Positions 26,440 through 35,082 of a DNA stretch of 64,000 nucleotides are shown here, piece by piece (position 1 is the first letter of the stretch; each line of letters begins with the position of its first letter). Both the position numbers and the translations under genes were made by a program. The notes under the pieces were generated by a model. It ran no database searches. It was not told the DNA's origin and saw only the letters and a list, made by a program, of their open reading frames with translations. The DNA is taken from assembly GCA_965212545.1 (NCBI GenBank), contig CBDBVB010000021.1, positions 682,001 through 746,000 of the forward strand. The letters are read 5' to 3'. This DNA is from JABDIP01 sp965212545. Its GTDB lineage: Bacteria; Pseudomonadota; Alphaproteobacteria; DSM-16000; Inquilinaceae.

Positions 26440-26654
26440 CGCATTGCTCCTGACGATCCCATCGGCTTCACCGGGACGCCTTGGAAGCTGTCCGGGTGAG
26501 TCGCAAGGGACATTTGGCTCCCAATGGCAACAGGCGCCTCCCGGAGTACGGCAGCTGCGGCTCGATCAAAGTCCCCACGACGAATTGCGGATGATCTGAG
26601 CGCCGCCTTTCGCAGCCATTGACTGGGAGCACAGCGTGGGTTCATGGGCAGCAT
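26436..26654 (-). CDS. Possible small coupled ORF upstream of His/Cys gene
   Basis: A 72-residue reading frame has a plausible AAGGA site before ATG 26654. Its TGA overlaps the ATG of the next gene (ATGCGATGA arrangement), as in translationally coupled pairs. The sequence is Ala/Arg-rich and lacks a signal or membrane segment; its C-terminus is MGSSGAMR. I recognise no family. It could be a real partner or merely a chance leader. Confidence 0.35.
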   Translation of the reverse strand: MLPMNPRCAPSQWLRKAALRSSAIRRGDFDRAAAAVLREAPVAIGSQMSLATHPDSFQGVPVKPMGSSGAMR

Positions 26655-26918
26655 GGCTCATTCCTTCGGCTTACTGGTAATCAAGCGCAGTTAGAGGCAA
26701 TCGGCTATCGATTGGTTGGCACGAAATAGATACAATTTTATTAGAATACTATGCAAGCCGGCTGAGATCAAGAATTTCATCGCATGCGCCCGTTGCCAAG
26801 ATTGACCCAACCCGGTCATCTGGGCTGGAATTATGGTCGACCGCAGTGAGCCCATTGCCGACATTGGTGATCTGTGCAGCGAAGGTCGATTAGGAGCCCA
26901 AAGTGACAGGAAGAAACA
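26655..26918. other. Gene-free, relatively A/T-rich spacer
   Basis: This stretch separates the His/Cys cassette from the GNAT gene. It is richer in A/T than most of the window, especially 26690-26770. I see no reading frame with coding character, no tRNA and no clear repeat. It may hold the promoter of the small ORF/His-Cys unit. Confidence 0.5.
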
Positions 26919-27362
26919 TCACTTGTCTTGCAGTTTGAAGTGTAACGGTGGCCAGTCATCACTTGAGACCCAAGACAGCAGGCGTTCGCGAAATTCCCGG
27001 TCATCGACTTTTTTTCCGGTGCGCCACCACCAGTTCACATCTGCCGAGTTGTCACCTTCAATGGAGGGGTACACATACAAGCAACCAAGGTATGCGCCAT
27101 CTGCGTCTTCAATCACCCAGGCGAAGCTTCGCCTCGCCTGAAATTCCCTTTGGTGCCAAGCAAGATCGATCAGATTCTTTTCTAGCGTTAGACCGTCTGG
27201 CCAAGTTAATGAAGGGTTGGCAGCCTTTATGTCAGCGGCACTCTCCATAACCGCGCTGTAGTCTCTTACCAGGTCATCAACAGACAGCGCCTTCAGCTCA
27301 AATTCTCCGAGAGAATACTCGCGAGGAACGTCCCATTTTCTAAAGCTGGGATGCGGCCTCAT
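26919..27362 (-). CDS. GNAT-like acetyltransferase
   Basis: The 147-residue protein has a GNAT-like arrangement: an N-terminal region (ALSVDDLVRDYSAVMESAADI), then strand ARRSFAWVIEDADGAYLGCLYVYPS, as in beta4-beta5 of acetyltransferases. The acceptor substrate is unknown, and the canonical acetyl-CoA loop (Q/R-x-x-G-x-G/A) is not seen, so the protein may be short or inactive. Codon use and lower GC than neighbours hint at a separately acquired gene. Confidence 0.6.
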   Translation of the reverse strand: MRPHPSFRKWDVPREYSLGEFELKALSVDDLVRDYSAVMESAADIKAANPSLTWPDGLTLEKNLIDLAWHQREFQARRSFAWVIEDADGAYLGCLYVYPSIEGDNSADVNWWWRTGKKVDDREFRERLLSWVSSDDWPPLHFKLQDK

Positions 27363-27601
27363 TACTAGCCTCCAATAATCGCTTAGTCTTGTTTCTTATG
27401 ATCGCCAAAAACGCTGGCGCTGCCAATGTCAGCTTTGTCCGCATGTCAGACGCATGCCGCATCGTTAGCCATGTCGGTGGCTGGCTAGAAGACTCCTTAC
27501 TGCGCTTGATCGGCGAAGGCCCGGATTTGTGCCGTTGACCGGACACTCAAGCTGCGACATGTGGGAGGCTCTGGCGTGCCGCCCCGCCATGCCTTCTTCC
27601 C

Positions 27602-27779
27602 TCAAATCGTCTCTGGCACCATCCTGATGGCTCCGCAAGCGCACTCGCCGACGCATAGGCAACAGCCCTTGCGGAAATCGTTGTGGAATTGGAAGCCGTT
27701 GCCACAGGTCAGGCCGCCGCCCTTGGAACAGGGCAGCGTATTCTTCCAGTTCGCCGGTCACTTCGCCGAATGTCGGGGT
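27602..27779 (-). pseudogene. Decayed duplicate of the 3' end of the ferredoxin-containing oxidoreductase
   Basis: The minus strand reads TFGEVTGELEEYAALFQGRR, then after a gap FQFHNDFRKGCCLCVGECACGAIRMVPETI and a stop. This parallels TFGEVVGGLDETTALFEARR and FEFNYDFCKGCGLCVAECPCGAIKMVPETI at the end of the gene at 28176-29801. About 28 codons carrying the first Fe-S cluster are missing, and one ligand Cys has become Arg. The remnant begins right at the GYD gene stop, so the GYD gene is sandwiched between the intact and decayed copies. Confidence 0.8.
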
Positions 27780-27786
27780 CCGGTCC

Positions 27787-28080
27787 TTACGGCAGATTGG
27801 ACACGATGTCGCGGAACTGGGTCTCGTCGAAGGCCTGCAGCGTCGTCGTGCGCACGTTGCCCATGGATCCGAGCGTCAGTGAGAACTTGGCCGCCGCCTC
27901 TGAATCCGGAAACTCGGTGATCGCGACGAGATCATAGGCGCCCATCGTCAGGTAGAGGTTGCCCATTCTTCCGCCGAGCCTCTCGGCGAGCATCCGAACG
28001 CCGTCGACGCGCTTCGGCGAGTCCTTGATCGATTTGATCCCGTCCTGGGTGTAGGTCACGAGCGAGATGTAGGTGGCCAT
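27787..28080 (-). CDS. GYD-domain protein
   Basis: The 97-residue protein MATYISLVTYTQDGIKSIKDSPKRVD...GGRMGNLYLTMGAYDLVAITEFPD matches the GYD family, a small dimeric alpha/beta barrel-like domain of unknown function. The name-giving motif appears here as GAYDLV. It lies just after the four-gene oxidoreductase operon in the same direction (95-base gap) and may be co-transcribed. Confidence 0.85.
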   Translation of the reverse strand: MATYISLVTYTQDGIKSIKDSPKRVDGVRMLAERLGGRMGNLYLTMGAYDLVAITEFPDSEAAAKFSLTLGSMGNVRTTTLQAFDETQFRDIVSNLP

Positions 28081-28175
28081 CTTGTGTCTCCCCGGTTGCT
28101 GTGTCCTTCACGTTAGAGTCCGCGATTTCGGTCGTCGTCTGTGAACCGTTTCGCCGGGCCCTTATCGTCCGGGCC

Positions 28176-29801
28176 TCAGATCGTCTCCGGCACCATCTTG
28201 ATGGCGCCGCACGGGCACTCGGCGACGCACAGCCCGCAGCCCTTGCAGAAATCGTAGTTGAACTCGAAGCGCTTGCCGGGGCCGAGCTTGATGACCGAGT
28301 TGTCCGGGCAGACGCCGTAGCAATTGTCGCATTCGAAGCAGTTGCCGCAGGACAGGCAGCGCCGCGCCTCGAACAGGGCGGTGGTCTCGTCGAGGCCGCC
28401 GACCACCTCGCCGAAGGTCGAGGCCCGGCGGGCGATGTCGAGCTGCGGCTGCACCGTCTGGTCGGCGTCGGTGTAGTACCAGGCGTTCAACAGGTCGAAA
28501 TCGGCGATCTCGTGCTTGGGCGGCGGGTCGTAGGTAGAGCCGGCCAGCCAGGCGTCGATGTTGCGCGCCGCCTTCTTGCCGTGACCGACGGCCACCGTGA
28601 CCGTGCGCTCCGCCGGCACCATGTCGCCGCCGGCGAACAGGCCCGGGCGGCCGGTCATCATATGGGCGTCGACCTCGACCACCCCGTCCTTGGCGATGAC
28701 GACGCCGGGCACGGTCTCCAGGAAACCGGTATCGACGTTCTGGCCGAGCGCCAGCACCAGGGTGTCCGCCTCGATGGTCTCGAACTCGCCGGTCGGCTGC
28801 GGCCAGCCGGTCTCGTCGATGCGCATCTTCTCCACGGTGAAGGTGGTGGCGTCGATCTGCTTGATGGTCTGCAGCCAGTTGATCAGCACGCCTTCCTCGA
28901 GCGCCTCCTCGACCTCGAAATCATGGGCCGGCATCTGTTCCCGCGTGCGGCGATAGACGATCAACGCCTCGGACGCGCCCAGGCGCTTGGCGGTGCGGGC
29001 GACGTCGAGCGCCGTGTTGCCGCCGCCATAGACCACGACCCGACGGCCCAGCATGGGCGCGTCGCCGGTCTCCATGCCGCGCAGCACGCTGACCGCGTCG
29101 AGGATCTTGCCGGCCTCCCGCGCCGGGATCGTGGTGCGTTTCGCCAGATGGGCGCCGACCGCCACGAAGGCGGCGTCGAAGCCGCCGGCCTCCATCTCGG
29201 CCGGGATGTCCTCGACCTTGGAGTCGAGCACGAATTCGACGCCCATGGCGGCGATGCGGGCGATCTCGCCATCCAGCACGTCGCGCGGCAGGCGGTATTT
29301 CGGGATGCCGAAGCGCATCATGCCGCCGGCCATCGGGCCCGCCTCGCGCACCGTCACCGCGTGGCCCAGCCGGCGCAGGTGGTAGGCCGCCGACAATCCA
29401 CTGGGACCGGCCCCGATTACCAGCACCTTCTTGCCGGTGTCGGCGCCGGGCTCGATGGTCCAGCCGCGCTTCAGCGCCTCGTCGCCGAGAAAGCGCTCGA
29501 CCGCGTGGATGCTGACCGTCTCGTCGACCTGGCCACGATTGCAGGCATCCTCGCAGGGGTGATAGCAGACCCGGCCATGCACCGCCGGCATCGGGTTGTC
29601 GGCCACCAGAATGCGCCAGGCGCCCTCATAGTCGCCTTCCTCGGCCTGGTGCAGCCAGGCCTGGATGTTCTCCCCGGCCGGGCAGGCGTTGTTGCAGGGC
29701 GGCAGCCGGTCGAGATAGACCGGCCGTTCGGTGCGCCAGTTGCCGGTATGGTTGGCGAGGCTGGAGCCGACATCGAGAGTGATGGCGAAGGGGTGTTCCA
29801 T
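28176..29801 (-). CDS. GltD-like FAD/NAD(P) oxidoreductase with C-terminal 2[4Fe-4S] ferredoxin domain
   Basis: The 541-residue protein starts with a GltD-type cysteine region (CPAGENIQAW, VCYHPCEDACNR). It has an FAD-binding GAGPSGLSAAYHLRRLG and an NAD(P)-binding YGGGNTALDVARTAKRLGA. It ends with CLSCGNCFECDNCYGVCP and CKGCGLCVAECPCGAIKM, two 4Fe-4S clusters as in PorD. It follows porB with overlapping start and stop (position 29801), so it is the fourth subunit of this operon. It probably passes electrons from the oxoacid oxidoreductase to NAD(P), replacing a free ferredoxin step. That direction is inferred. Confidence 0.88.
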   Translation of the reverse strand: MEHPFAITLDVGSSLANHTGNWRTERPVYLDRLPPCNNACPAGENIQAWLHQAEEGDYEGAWRILVADNPMPAVHGRVCYHPCEDACNRGQVDETVSIHAVERFLGDEALKRGWTIEPGADTGKKVLVIGAGPSGLSAAYHLRRLGHAVTVREAGPMAGGMMRFGIPKYRLPRDVLDGEIARIAAMGVEFVLDSKVEDIPAEMEAGGFDAAFVAVGAHLAKRTTIPAREAGKILDAVSVLRGMETGDAPMLGRRVVVYGGGNTALDVARTAKRLGASEALIVYRRTREQMPAHDFEVEEALEEGVLINWLQTIKQIDATTFTVEKMRIDETGWPQPTGEFETIEADTLVLALGQNVDTGFLETVPGVVIAKDGVVEVDAHMMTGRPGLFAGGDMVPAERTVTVAVGHGKKAARNIDAWLAGSTYDPPPKHEIADFDLLNAWYYTDADQTVQPQLDIARRASTFGEVVGGLDETTALFEARRCLSCGNCFECDNCYGVCPDNSVIKLGPGKRFEFNYDFCKGCGLCVAECPCGAIKMVPETI

Positions 29802-30799
29802 CAGGAAGCTTCCTCGGAGACAAGGCCGAAGCGGCGGATGTTGCGGTCGGCCAGCGACTGGATGGCGGCCACGGTCTCGGGTTCGCCGTCGCCGCGGAAC
29901 AGATGGGCGAAGCGTTTCTGCGGGCGCAGATAGTCGTCGACCGGCACCCGGCGGCGGATCGGGGTGACATCGACCACCTCGCCATGCTCGGCCTCGTAGA
30001 GCGGGAACAGCCCGCTTTCCACTGCCAGCCGGGCCAGCATGATGGTGTCGCAGGGCCGCGACCCCCAGCCCAACGGGCAGGGGACGTGGATATGGATGTA
30101 TCGGGCGCCGCCCATGCCCATGGCGCGGGTCACCTTGGCCTCCAGATCGTGCAGATCGGCGACGCTGGCGGTCGCGACATAGGGGATCTCATGCGCCATG
30201 GCGATCAGGGCCGGGTTCTTGCCCTGGTTCATGGCGTTGCCGGGATGCTTGCCGGTAGCCGGCGTGGTGGCGGTGCGGGCCGCCGGCGGCGTTCGCGCCG
30301 AACGTTGCACGCCGGTGTTCATGTAGGCCTCGTTGTCGTAGCAGATGTACAGCACGTCGTCGTTGCGGTCGAACATGCCCGACAGGCAGCCGAAGCCGAT
30401 ATCCACGGTGCCGCCATCGCCGCCCTGGGCCACCACGCGGGTGCGGCTATCGCCCTTGGCGCGCAGGGCGGCGGCGACGCCGGTGGCGACCGCCGGGGCG
30501 TTGCCGAACAGCGAATGCACCCAGGGCAGCCGCCAGGAGGATTCCGGGTACGGGGTGGAGAACACTTCCAGGCAACCGGTTGCGTTGACCGCGACCAGCC
30601 GGTCATCGGCGGCGCGCATGGCGGCGTCGACTGCGTAGCGCGCCCCGAGCGCCTCGCCGCAACCCTGGCAGGCACGGTGTCCGGAGGTCAGCGAGTTGTT
30701 GCGATCGCGGGTTGCCTGAACGGTGCGCTGGTCCGGATCCAGCAAGCGATTGCCGACGGTGAAGGTGCCGGTCTGGTAGAATTTGACGCGCTGGGTCAT
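29801..30799 (-). CDS. 2-oxoacid:ferredoxin oxidoreductase beta subunit (PorB-like)
   Basis: The 332-residue protein binds thiamine diphosphate: GGDGGTVDIGFGCLSG then YDNEAYMNTGVQRS is the GDG-x-YDNxxYxNTG signature. Fe-S cysteines appear in GHRACQGCGEALGARY and later NATGCLEVF. The beta subunit decarboxylates the 2-oxoacid (commonly pyruvate) to acyl-CoA with the alpha subunit. Its start overlaps the end of the alpha gene by 4 bases. The specific substrate cannot be told from sequence alone. Confidence 0.9.
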   Translation of the reverse strand: MTQRVKFYQTGTFTVGNRLLDPDQRTVQATRDRNNSLTSGHRACQGCGEALGARYAVDAAMRAADDRLVAVNATGCLEVFSTPYPESSWRLPWVHSLFGNAPAVATGVAAALRAKGDSRTRVVAQGGDGGTVDIGFGCLSGMFDRNDDVLYICYDNEAYMNTGVQRSARTPPAARTATTPATGKHPGNAMNQGKNPALIAMAHEIPYVATASVADLHDLEAKVTRAMGMGGARYIHIHVPCPLGWGSRPCDTIMLARLAVESGLFPLYEAEHGEVVDVTPIRRRVPVDDYLRPQKRFAHLFRGDGEPETVAAIQSLADRNIRRFGLVSEEAS

Positions 30800-32070
30800 G
30801 GCGTCCGCCCTTCTGCTTGCTGCCGCGCGTGACCGACCAGCCCCATCTCGCGCAGCAGGTTCTCGGCGATCGGCCCGGCGCGCCGCCGTTCCTTCCAGCG
30901 CGCCAATTCACCGTCGATCGCCGTCCAGTCGAGATCGAGGAAGTGCGGGTCCTCCATTTTGTCCGTGGCGGCCTCCGCGATCACCCGGGCCAGGGACCGC
31001 TTGGTGATCGACCGCCCGCCGAGGCCGGCGATCACGGTATAGACCGGCGTGGCGAGGCCGCGCAGCGACATTCGCACATTGCTGGCGACGATGCCGCCGA
31101 GGCCGAGCGCCAGGTCCTTTTCGACCACCACGACCCGCTTGGCGCCGGATAGCGCCTCGCGAATCTGCGCCAGCGGGAAGGGCCGGAAGGATACGATCTT
31201 TATGGCGCCGACGGATTGCCCGTCCTCCCGCATGTCGTCGATCACATCCTTGATGGTGCCGTTGATCGACCCCAGGGCCAGAACCACCGTTTCCGCGCCT
31301 TCGGTGCGATAGGGCGCGATCAGGCCGCCGGACTCGCGGCCGAAGGTGGCGGAGAACTCGGCGGCCAGGGCCGGGATCACGTCGAGTGCCTGCAACTGCT
31401 TGTGGTGGGCGAGATAGCGCACCTCCATGAACGCCTCGGGCCCGACCATGGCGCCCATGGAGATGGGGTCGTCCGGATCGAGCACCTGGACCGGCTCGAA
31501 GGCCGGCAGGAAGCGGTCGACCTGGCCTGGATCGGGGATGTCCACGCGCTCATAGGCGTGGGTCAGGATGAACCCGTCGACGCAGACCATGACCGGGACG
31601 GAAAGCTGTTCCGCCAGTCGGAAGGCTTGGATATGGAGGTCGACGGCCTCCTGATTGGACTCGGCGAACAGCTGCAGCCAGCCGGAATTGGCCATCGACA
31701 TGCTGTCGGAATGGTCGTTCCAGATATTGATCGGGGCGCCGATCGCCCGGTTGCCGATGGTCATGACGATCGGCAGGCCAAGGCCGGACGCGTTGTAGAC
31801 CGCCTCCGCCATGAACAGCAGTCCCTGGCTGCTGGTCGCGGTGTAGGTCCGAGCGCCGGCGGCGGACGCGCCGATCGAGGCGCTGAGCGCGGCGAATTCG
31901 GATTCGACGTTGAGGTATTGGCAGCTGCCGACCTTGCCGTCGCGCACCATGGCCGCCAGCCCCTCGACGATATGGGTCTGCGGCGTGATCGGATAGGCGG
32001 CGATCACTTCCGGCCGGCACATCGCCACCGCCTCGGCGACCGCTTGCGAGCCTTCGATCTGTTTCAGCAT
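30796..32070 (-). CDS. 2-oxoacid:ferredoxin oxidoreductase alpha subunit (PorA-like)
   Basis: ATG 32070 gives 424 residues starting MLKQIEGSQAVAEAVAMCRPEVIAAYPITPQTHIVEG, the usual PorA beginning; longer starts are unrelated to the family. GARTYTATSSQGLLFMAEAVYNASGLGLPIVM follows, and the C-terminal half has a transketolase C-like domain (SFRPFPLAQIREAL, VVVEKDLALGLGG). It forms the catalytic core with beta and gamma. A ribosome site near GGGGGATCC lies 10 bases before the ATG. Confidence 0.9.
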   Translation of the reverse strand: MLKQIEGSQAVAEAVAMCRPEVIAAYPITPQTHIVEGLAAMVRDGKVGSCQYLNVESEFAALSASIGASAAGARTYTATSSQGLLFMAEAVYNASGLGLPIVMTIGNRAIGAPINIWNDHSDSMSMANSGWLQLFAESNQEAVDLHIQAFRLAEQLSVPVMVCVDGFILTHAYERVDIPDPGQVDRFLPAFEPVQVLDPDDPISMGAMVGPEAFMEVRYLAHHKQLQALDVIPALAAEFSATFGRESGGLIAPYRTEGAETVVLALGSINGTIKDVIDDMREDGQSVGAIKIVSFRPFPLAQIREALSGAKRVVVVEKDLALGLGGIVASNVRMSLRGLATPVYTVIAGLGGRSITKRSLARVIAEAATDKMEDPHFLDLDWTAIDGELARWKERRRAGPIAENLLREMGLVGHARQQAEGRTP

Positions 32071-32080
32071 GGGGGATCCC

Positions 32081-32656
32081 TTACGTCTGGCTCTCGATAG
32101 CGTGGAACGCGGCGGCGGCAGCCTTGGCGTTGCCGTCGCCGACGGCGCCGGGGAACTTCTCGCGGATCGCGGTCTCCACCGAATCCAGCGAGACCTCTCC
32201 GGAGATCGCTGCGAAGCCGCCGAGCAGGGCCGCATTGGGAACCGGCCGGCCGACATGCTCCAGGGCCAACTCGGTGGCCGGCACGGCTTGCACATGACCC
32301 GGCGGGAAGCGGTCGACGAATTCGCCGATGCCCAGCTGGGCGATGTCGCCTCTGGTATTGATCAGGAGATAGCCCTCGGCATCGACGCCGCTGAACAGGT
32401 CGACCTGGTGCAGCAAGGTGGTGTCCTGGATGATCAGCGCATCGGGTTCGACCACCGGCTCGCGCAGCCTGATTTCCTTGTCGTCGATGCGGCAGAAGGC
32501 CATCACCGGTGCCCCCATGCGCTCCGAGCCGAAACTGGGGAAGGCCTGGCTGTGCTTGCCCTCCAGGAAAGCAGCCACGGACAGCATCTCGGCGCTGGAG
32601 ACGACGCCCTGGCCGCCGCGCCCATGGATGCGAACCTGAAATACCACGTGCGACAC
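32081..32656 (-). CDS. 2-oxoacid:ferredoxin oxidoreductase gamma subunit (PorG-like)
   Basis: The 191-residue protein starts MSHVVFQVRIHGRGGQGVVSSAEMLSVAA, the family signature GRGGQG-V. FPSFGSERMGAPVMAFCRI is also characteristic. It is the first gene of the four-gene minus-strand operon, 10 bases before porA. Upstream is the end of the TRAP transporter cluster, 151 bases away. The gamma subunit binds CoA and the acyl intermediate in related enzymes. Confidence 0.9.
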   Translation of the reverse strand: MSHVVFQVRIHGRGGQGVVSSAEMLSVAAFLEGKHSQAFPSFGSERMGAPVMAFCRIDDKEIRLREPVVEPDALIIQDTTLLHQVDLFSGVDAEGYLLINTRGDIAQLGIGEFVDRFPPGHVQAVPATELALEHVGRPVPNAALLGGFAAISGEVSLDSVETAIREKFPGAVGDGNAKAAAAAFHAIESQT

Positions 32657-32807
32657 CTCACCGCTGACGGGCGGCCCTTGCCGCCTTCTCTCGGAAGCGA
32701 GTGTCGGGCGATTGGCGCGGCGCCAACATGATTCAGGTCAAGCGGCGCGGAGATTGGCTGGACGGATCGCCGGTGGCGACGGTCCGGACGGGCACGGAGT
32801 CCTGGCG

Positions 32808-34391
32808 TTACGGCCCGAACACCACCTTGGGCAGCCAGGTCGCCAGAGACGGAAACAGCGCCAGCAGCCCGAGGCCGGCGATCTGGATCGCCACGAATGG
32901 CGCTACGCCGCGATAGATGTCGGTCGTCTTGATCGAGTCCGGCGCGACACCGCGCAAATAGAACAGGGCAAAGCCGAAAGGCGGGGTCAGGAACGAGGTC
33001 TGCAGGTTCATCGCCATCATCACGCCCAGCCAGACCGGGTTGAGCCCCATGGCGAGCAGGACGGGTGCGACGATGGGCACCACCACGAAGGTGATCTCGA
33101 TGAAGTCGAGGAAGAATCCGAGCAGGAACATCACCGCCATCACCGTGACCATGGCGCCGATCACACCGCCCGGCATCGAGGCCAGGAACTCGTGCACCGT
33201 CTCATCGCCGCCCAGGCCGCGGAATACCAGGCTGAACAAGGCGGCGCCCATCAGGATGATGAACACCATCGACGAGATCTGCGCCGTCGACTGCATCACC
33301 GATTGCAGCACGCCGGTGCGAAACACCCGCGCCAGGCTCAACACCACGCCATAGGCGAGGCCGAGGCACAGCAGCACGGCGATCGCGATACCGACCTTGT
33401 CGCCGGTTGGGATCTCGTTGCGTGACACCCTGAGATCGACATAGCCGGTCAGCACCAGCAGTGCGACCAGGCACACGCCCGAGGTGTAGATGCCGAGGCC
33501 GTGCCGCTCGTCGAGGCGAAGGCCGGCCAGCAACAGGGCGCCGATCGCGCCGACCGCTGCGGCCTCGGTCGGGGTCGCGATGCCGGCCAGGATCGACCCC
33601 AGCACGGCGATAATCAGGATCACCGGCGGCAGCAGCGCGTGGGCGATCTTGCCCAGGATCTGCGCCCGGCTGAGACCGACGAGCCCCTCGTCGGGCGGCA
33701 GCGCCGGCGAGCTCTCGGGCTTGAAGACCGCCATCAGCACCTGATAGCCGATATACATGCCGACCAGCATCAGCCCGGGCAGCAGGGCGCCGGCGAACAG
33801 GTCGCCGACCGATACGGTCTCCGGCGAGAAGATCCCCTGGTCGAGCTGCGATTTCTGGTATGCGGCGCTGATCACGTCGCCCAGCAGCACCAGGACGATC
33901 GATGGCGGGATGATCTGGCCGAGCGTGCCGGCGGCGCAGATCGAACCGCAGGCCAGTTGCTTGTCGTATCCGCGGCGCAGCATGGTCGGCAGCGACAACA
34001 ACCCCATCGTCACCACCGTTGCGCCGACAATGCCGGTCGATGCCGCCAGCAGGGCGCCGACGATGCTGACCGAGATGCCGAGCCCGCCGCGCAATGTGCC
34101 GAACAGCCGGCCCATGCTCTCCAGCAACTCCTCGGCCACCTTGGAACGTTCCAGCATGACACCCATGAAGACGAACAACGGCACCGCGATCAGCACCTCG
34201 TTGGTCATGGTGCCGAACACGCGCTGCGGCAGGAAGCCGATGAAGCTGAGGTCGAAGACGCCGAGCACATGGCCGATCAAGGCGAAGACCAGTGCGGTGC
34301 CGGCCAGGGAGAAGGCGACCGGAAATCCCATCAGCAGCACGGCGCAGACCGTGACGAACATCAGGATGTCGAGCAGTTCGGCGACCTGCAT
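32808..34391 (-). CDS. TRAP transporter large membrane subunit (DctM/TakM-like)
   Basis: The 527-residue protein has about 13 hydrophobic helices. It opens MQVAELLDILMFVTVCAVLLMGFPVAFSLAG, typical of DctM. An extra loop with paired helices (around residues 310-380) marks the subclass seen with TakP-like receptors. It couples substrate uptake to the sodium gradient together with the small subunit, whose stop is only 3 bases upstream. Confidence 0.88.
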   Translation of the reverse strand: MQVAELLDILMFVTVCAVLLMGFPVAFSLAGTALVFALIGHVLGVFDLSFIGFLPQRVFGTMTNEVLIAVPLFVFMGVMLERSKVAEELLESMGRLFGTLRGGLGISVSIVGALLAASTGIVGATVVTMGLLSLPTMLRRGYDKQLACGSICAAGTLGQIIPPSIVLVLLGDVISAAYQKSQLDQGIFSPETVSVGDLFAGALLPGLMLVGMYIGYQVLMAVFKPESSPALPPDEGLVGLSRAQILGKIAHALLPPVILIIAVLGSILAGIATPTEAAAVGAIGALLLAGLRLDERHGLGIYTSGVCLVALLVLTGYVDLRVSRNEIPTGDKVGIAIAVLLCLGLAYGVVLSLARVFRTGVLQSVMQSTAQISSMVFIILMGAALFSLVFRGLGGDETVHEFLASMPGGVIGAMVTVMAVMFLLGFFLDFIEITFVVVPIVAPVLLAMGLNPVWLGVMMAMNLQTSFLTPPFGFALFYLRGVAPDSIKTTDIYRGVAPFVAIQIAGLGLLALFPSLATWLPKVVFGP

Positions 34392-34394
34392 GGC

Positions 34395-34943
34395 TCAGAC
34401 GCTCCGCTCGTCCGCGGCCGTGGAGGGCTGGCTTGGCGCCTGCCCGGTCAGCACCAGCAGCGACTTTATTGCCAGCGAGATGCCCTGCAATCCGATCAGG
34501 ACGACGAATGCCAGGATCACCGTCTTCAGCAGGAACACGCCCGGAATGCCGCTGGTCTCGCGGGAGCTTTCCAGCACCTTCCAAGACTCGACCACATAGG
34601 GGAACGACGTCCACCACAACAGGATGCACACAGGCAGCAGCAGGAACAGCACGCCGCACAGATCGACCGTCGCTTTGCGGCGCGGCGGCGCGGCGCGATA
34701 GAACACGTCGACCCGAACATGCCCGTCCTTGAGCAGGGTGTAGCCGGCGGCGATCATGAACAGGGTGCCGTGGGCGTAGATCAACGATTCCTGCACCAGG
34801 ATCGAGCCGACGCCGAAAACGTACCGCATGATGACGAGGGCGAACTGAACCAGCACCATGAACAGCGCCAGCCAGGAGATCCAGCGACCGACGATGTCGT
34901 TGGCGCGGTCGATCAATCCGGCGAACCGGGCCAGAGTGCTCAC
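34395..34943 (-). CDS. TRAP transporter small membrane subunit (DctQ/TakQ-like)
   Basis: The 182-residue protein has four hydrophobic segments (WISWLALFMVLVQFALVIMRYVFG, LIYAHGTLFMIAAGYTLL, LCGVLFLLLPVCILLWW and a C-terminal helix). The motif GHVRVDVFYRAA matches DctQ proteins. It precedes the large subunit by 3 bases and follows the receptor gene after a 139-base gap, the common P-Q-M order. Confidence 0.87.
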   Translation of the reverse strand: MSTLARFAGLIDRANDIVGRWISWLALFMVLVQFALVIMRYVFGVGSILVQESLIYAHGTLFMIAAGYTLLKDGHVRVDVFYRAAPPRRKATVDLCGVLFLLLPVCILLWWTSFPYVVESWKVLESSRETSGIPGVFLLKTVILAFVVLIGLQGISLAIKSLLVLTGQAPSQPSTAADERSV

Positions 34944-35082
34944 CCCGGCGGTCCCTCCCTGTATGAAGGCGCCGGTTCCTGACCCGCGCCGTTCTTGATG
35001 CGGCCGGAGTCAGACCGGCTTATGAGGACGGCCCTTCACGGCTGAAGCCGATCCAGGCCGCCCCATCACGAGTCCCGATCCG

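Noticed and set aside
27340..27546. 68-codon minus-strand frame after the GNAT gene
   Set aside because: No ribosome site, family or signal seen; overlaps the GNAT gene end.
28101..29933. 610-codon plus-strand frame
   Set aside because: Exact antisense of the GltD-like gene, no start or family evidence.
33501..34982. 493-codon plus-strand frame opposite the TRAP genes
   Set aside because: Gln/Asp/His-rich, no homology; antisense of DctM and DctQ.
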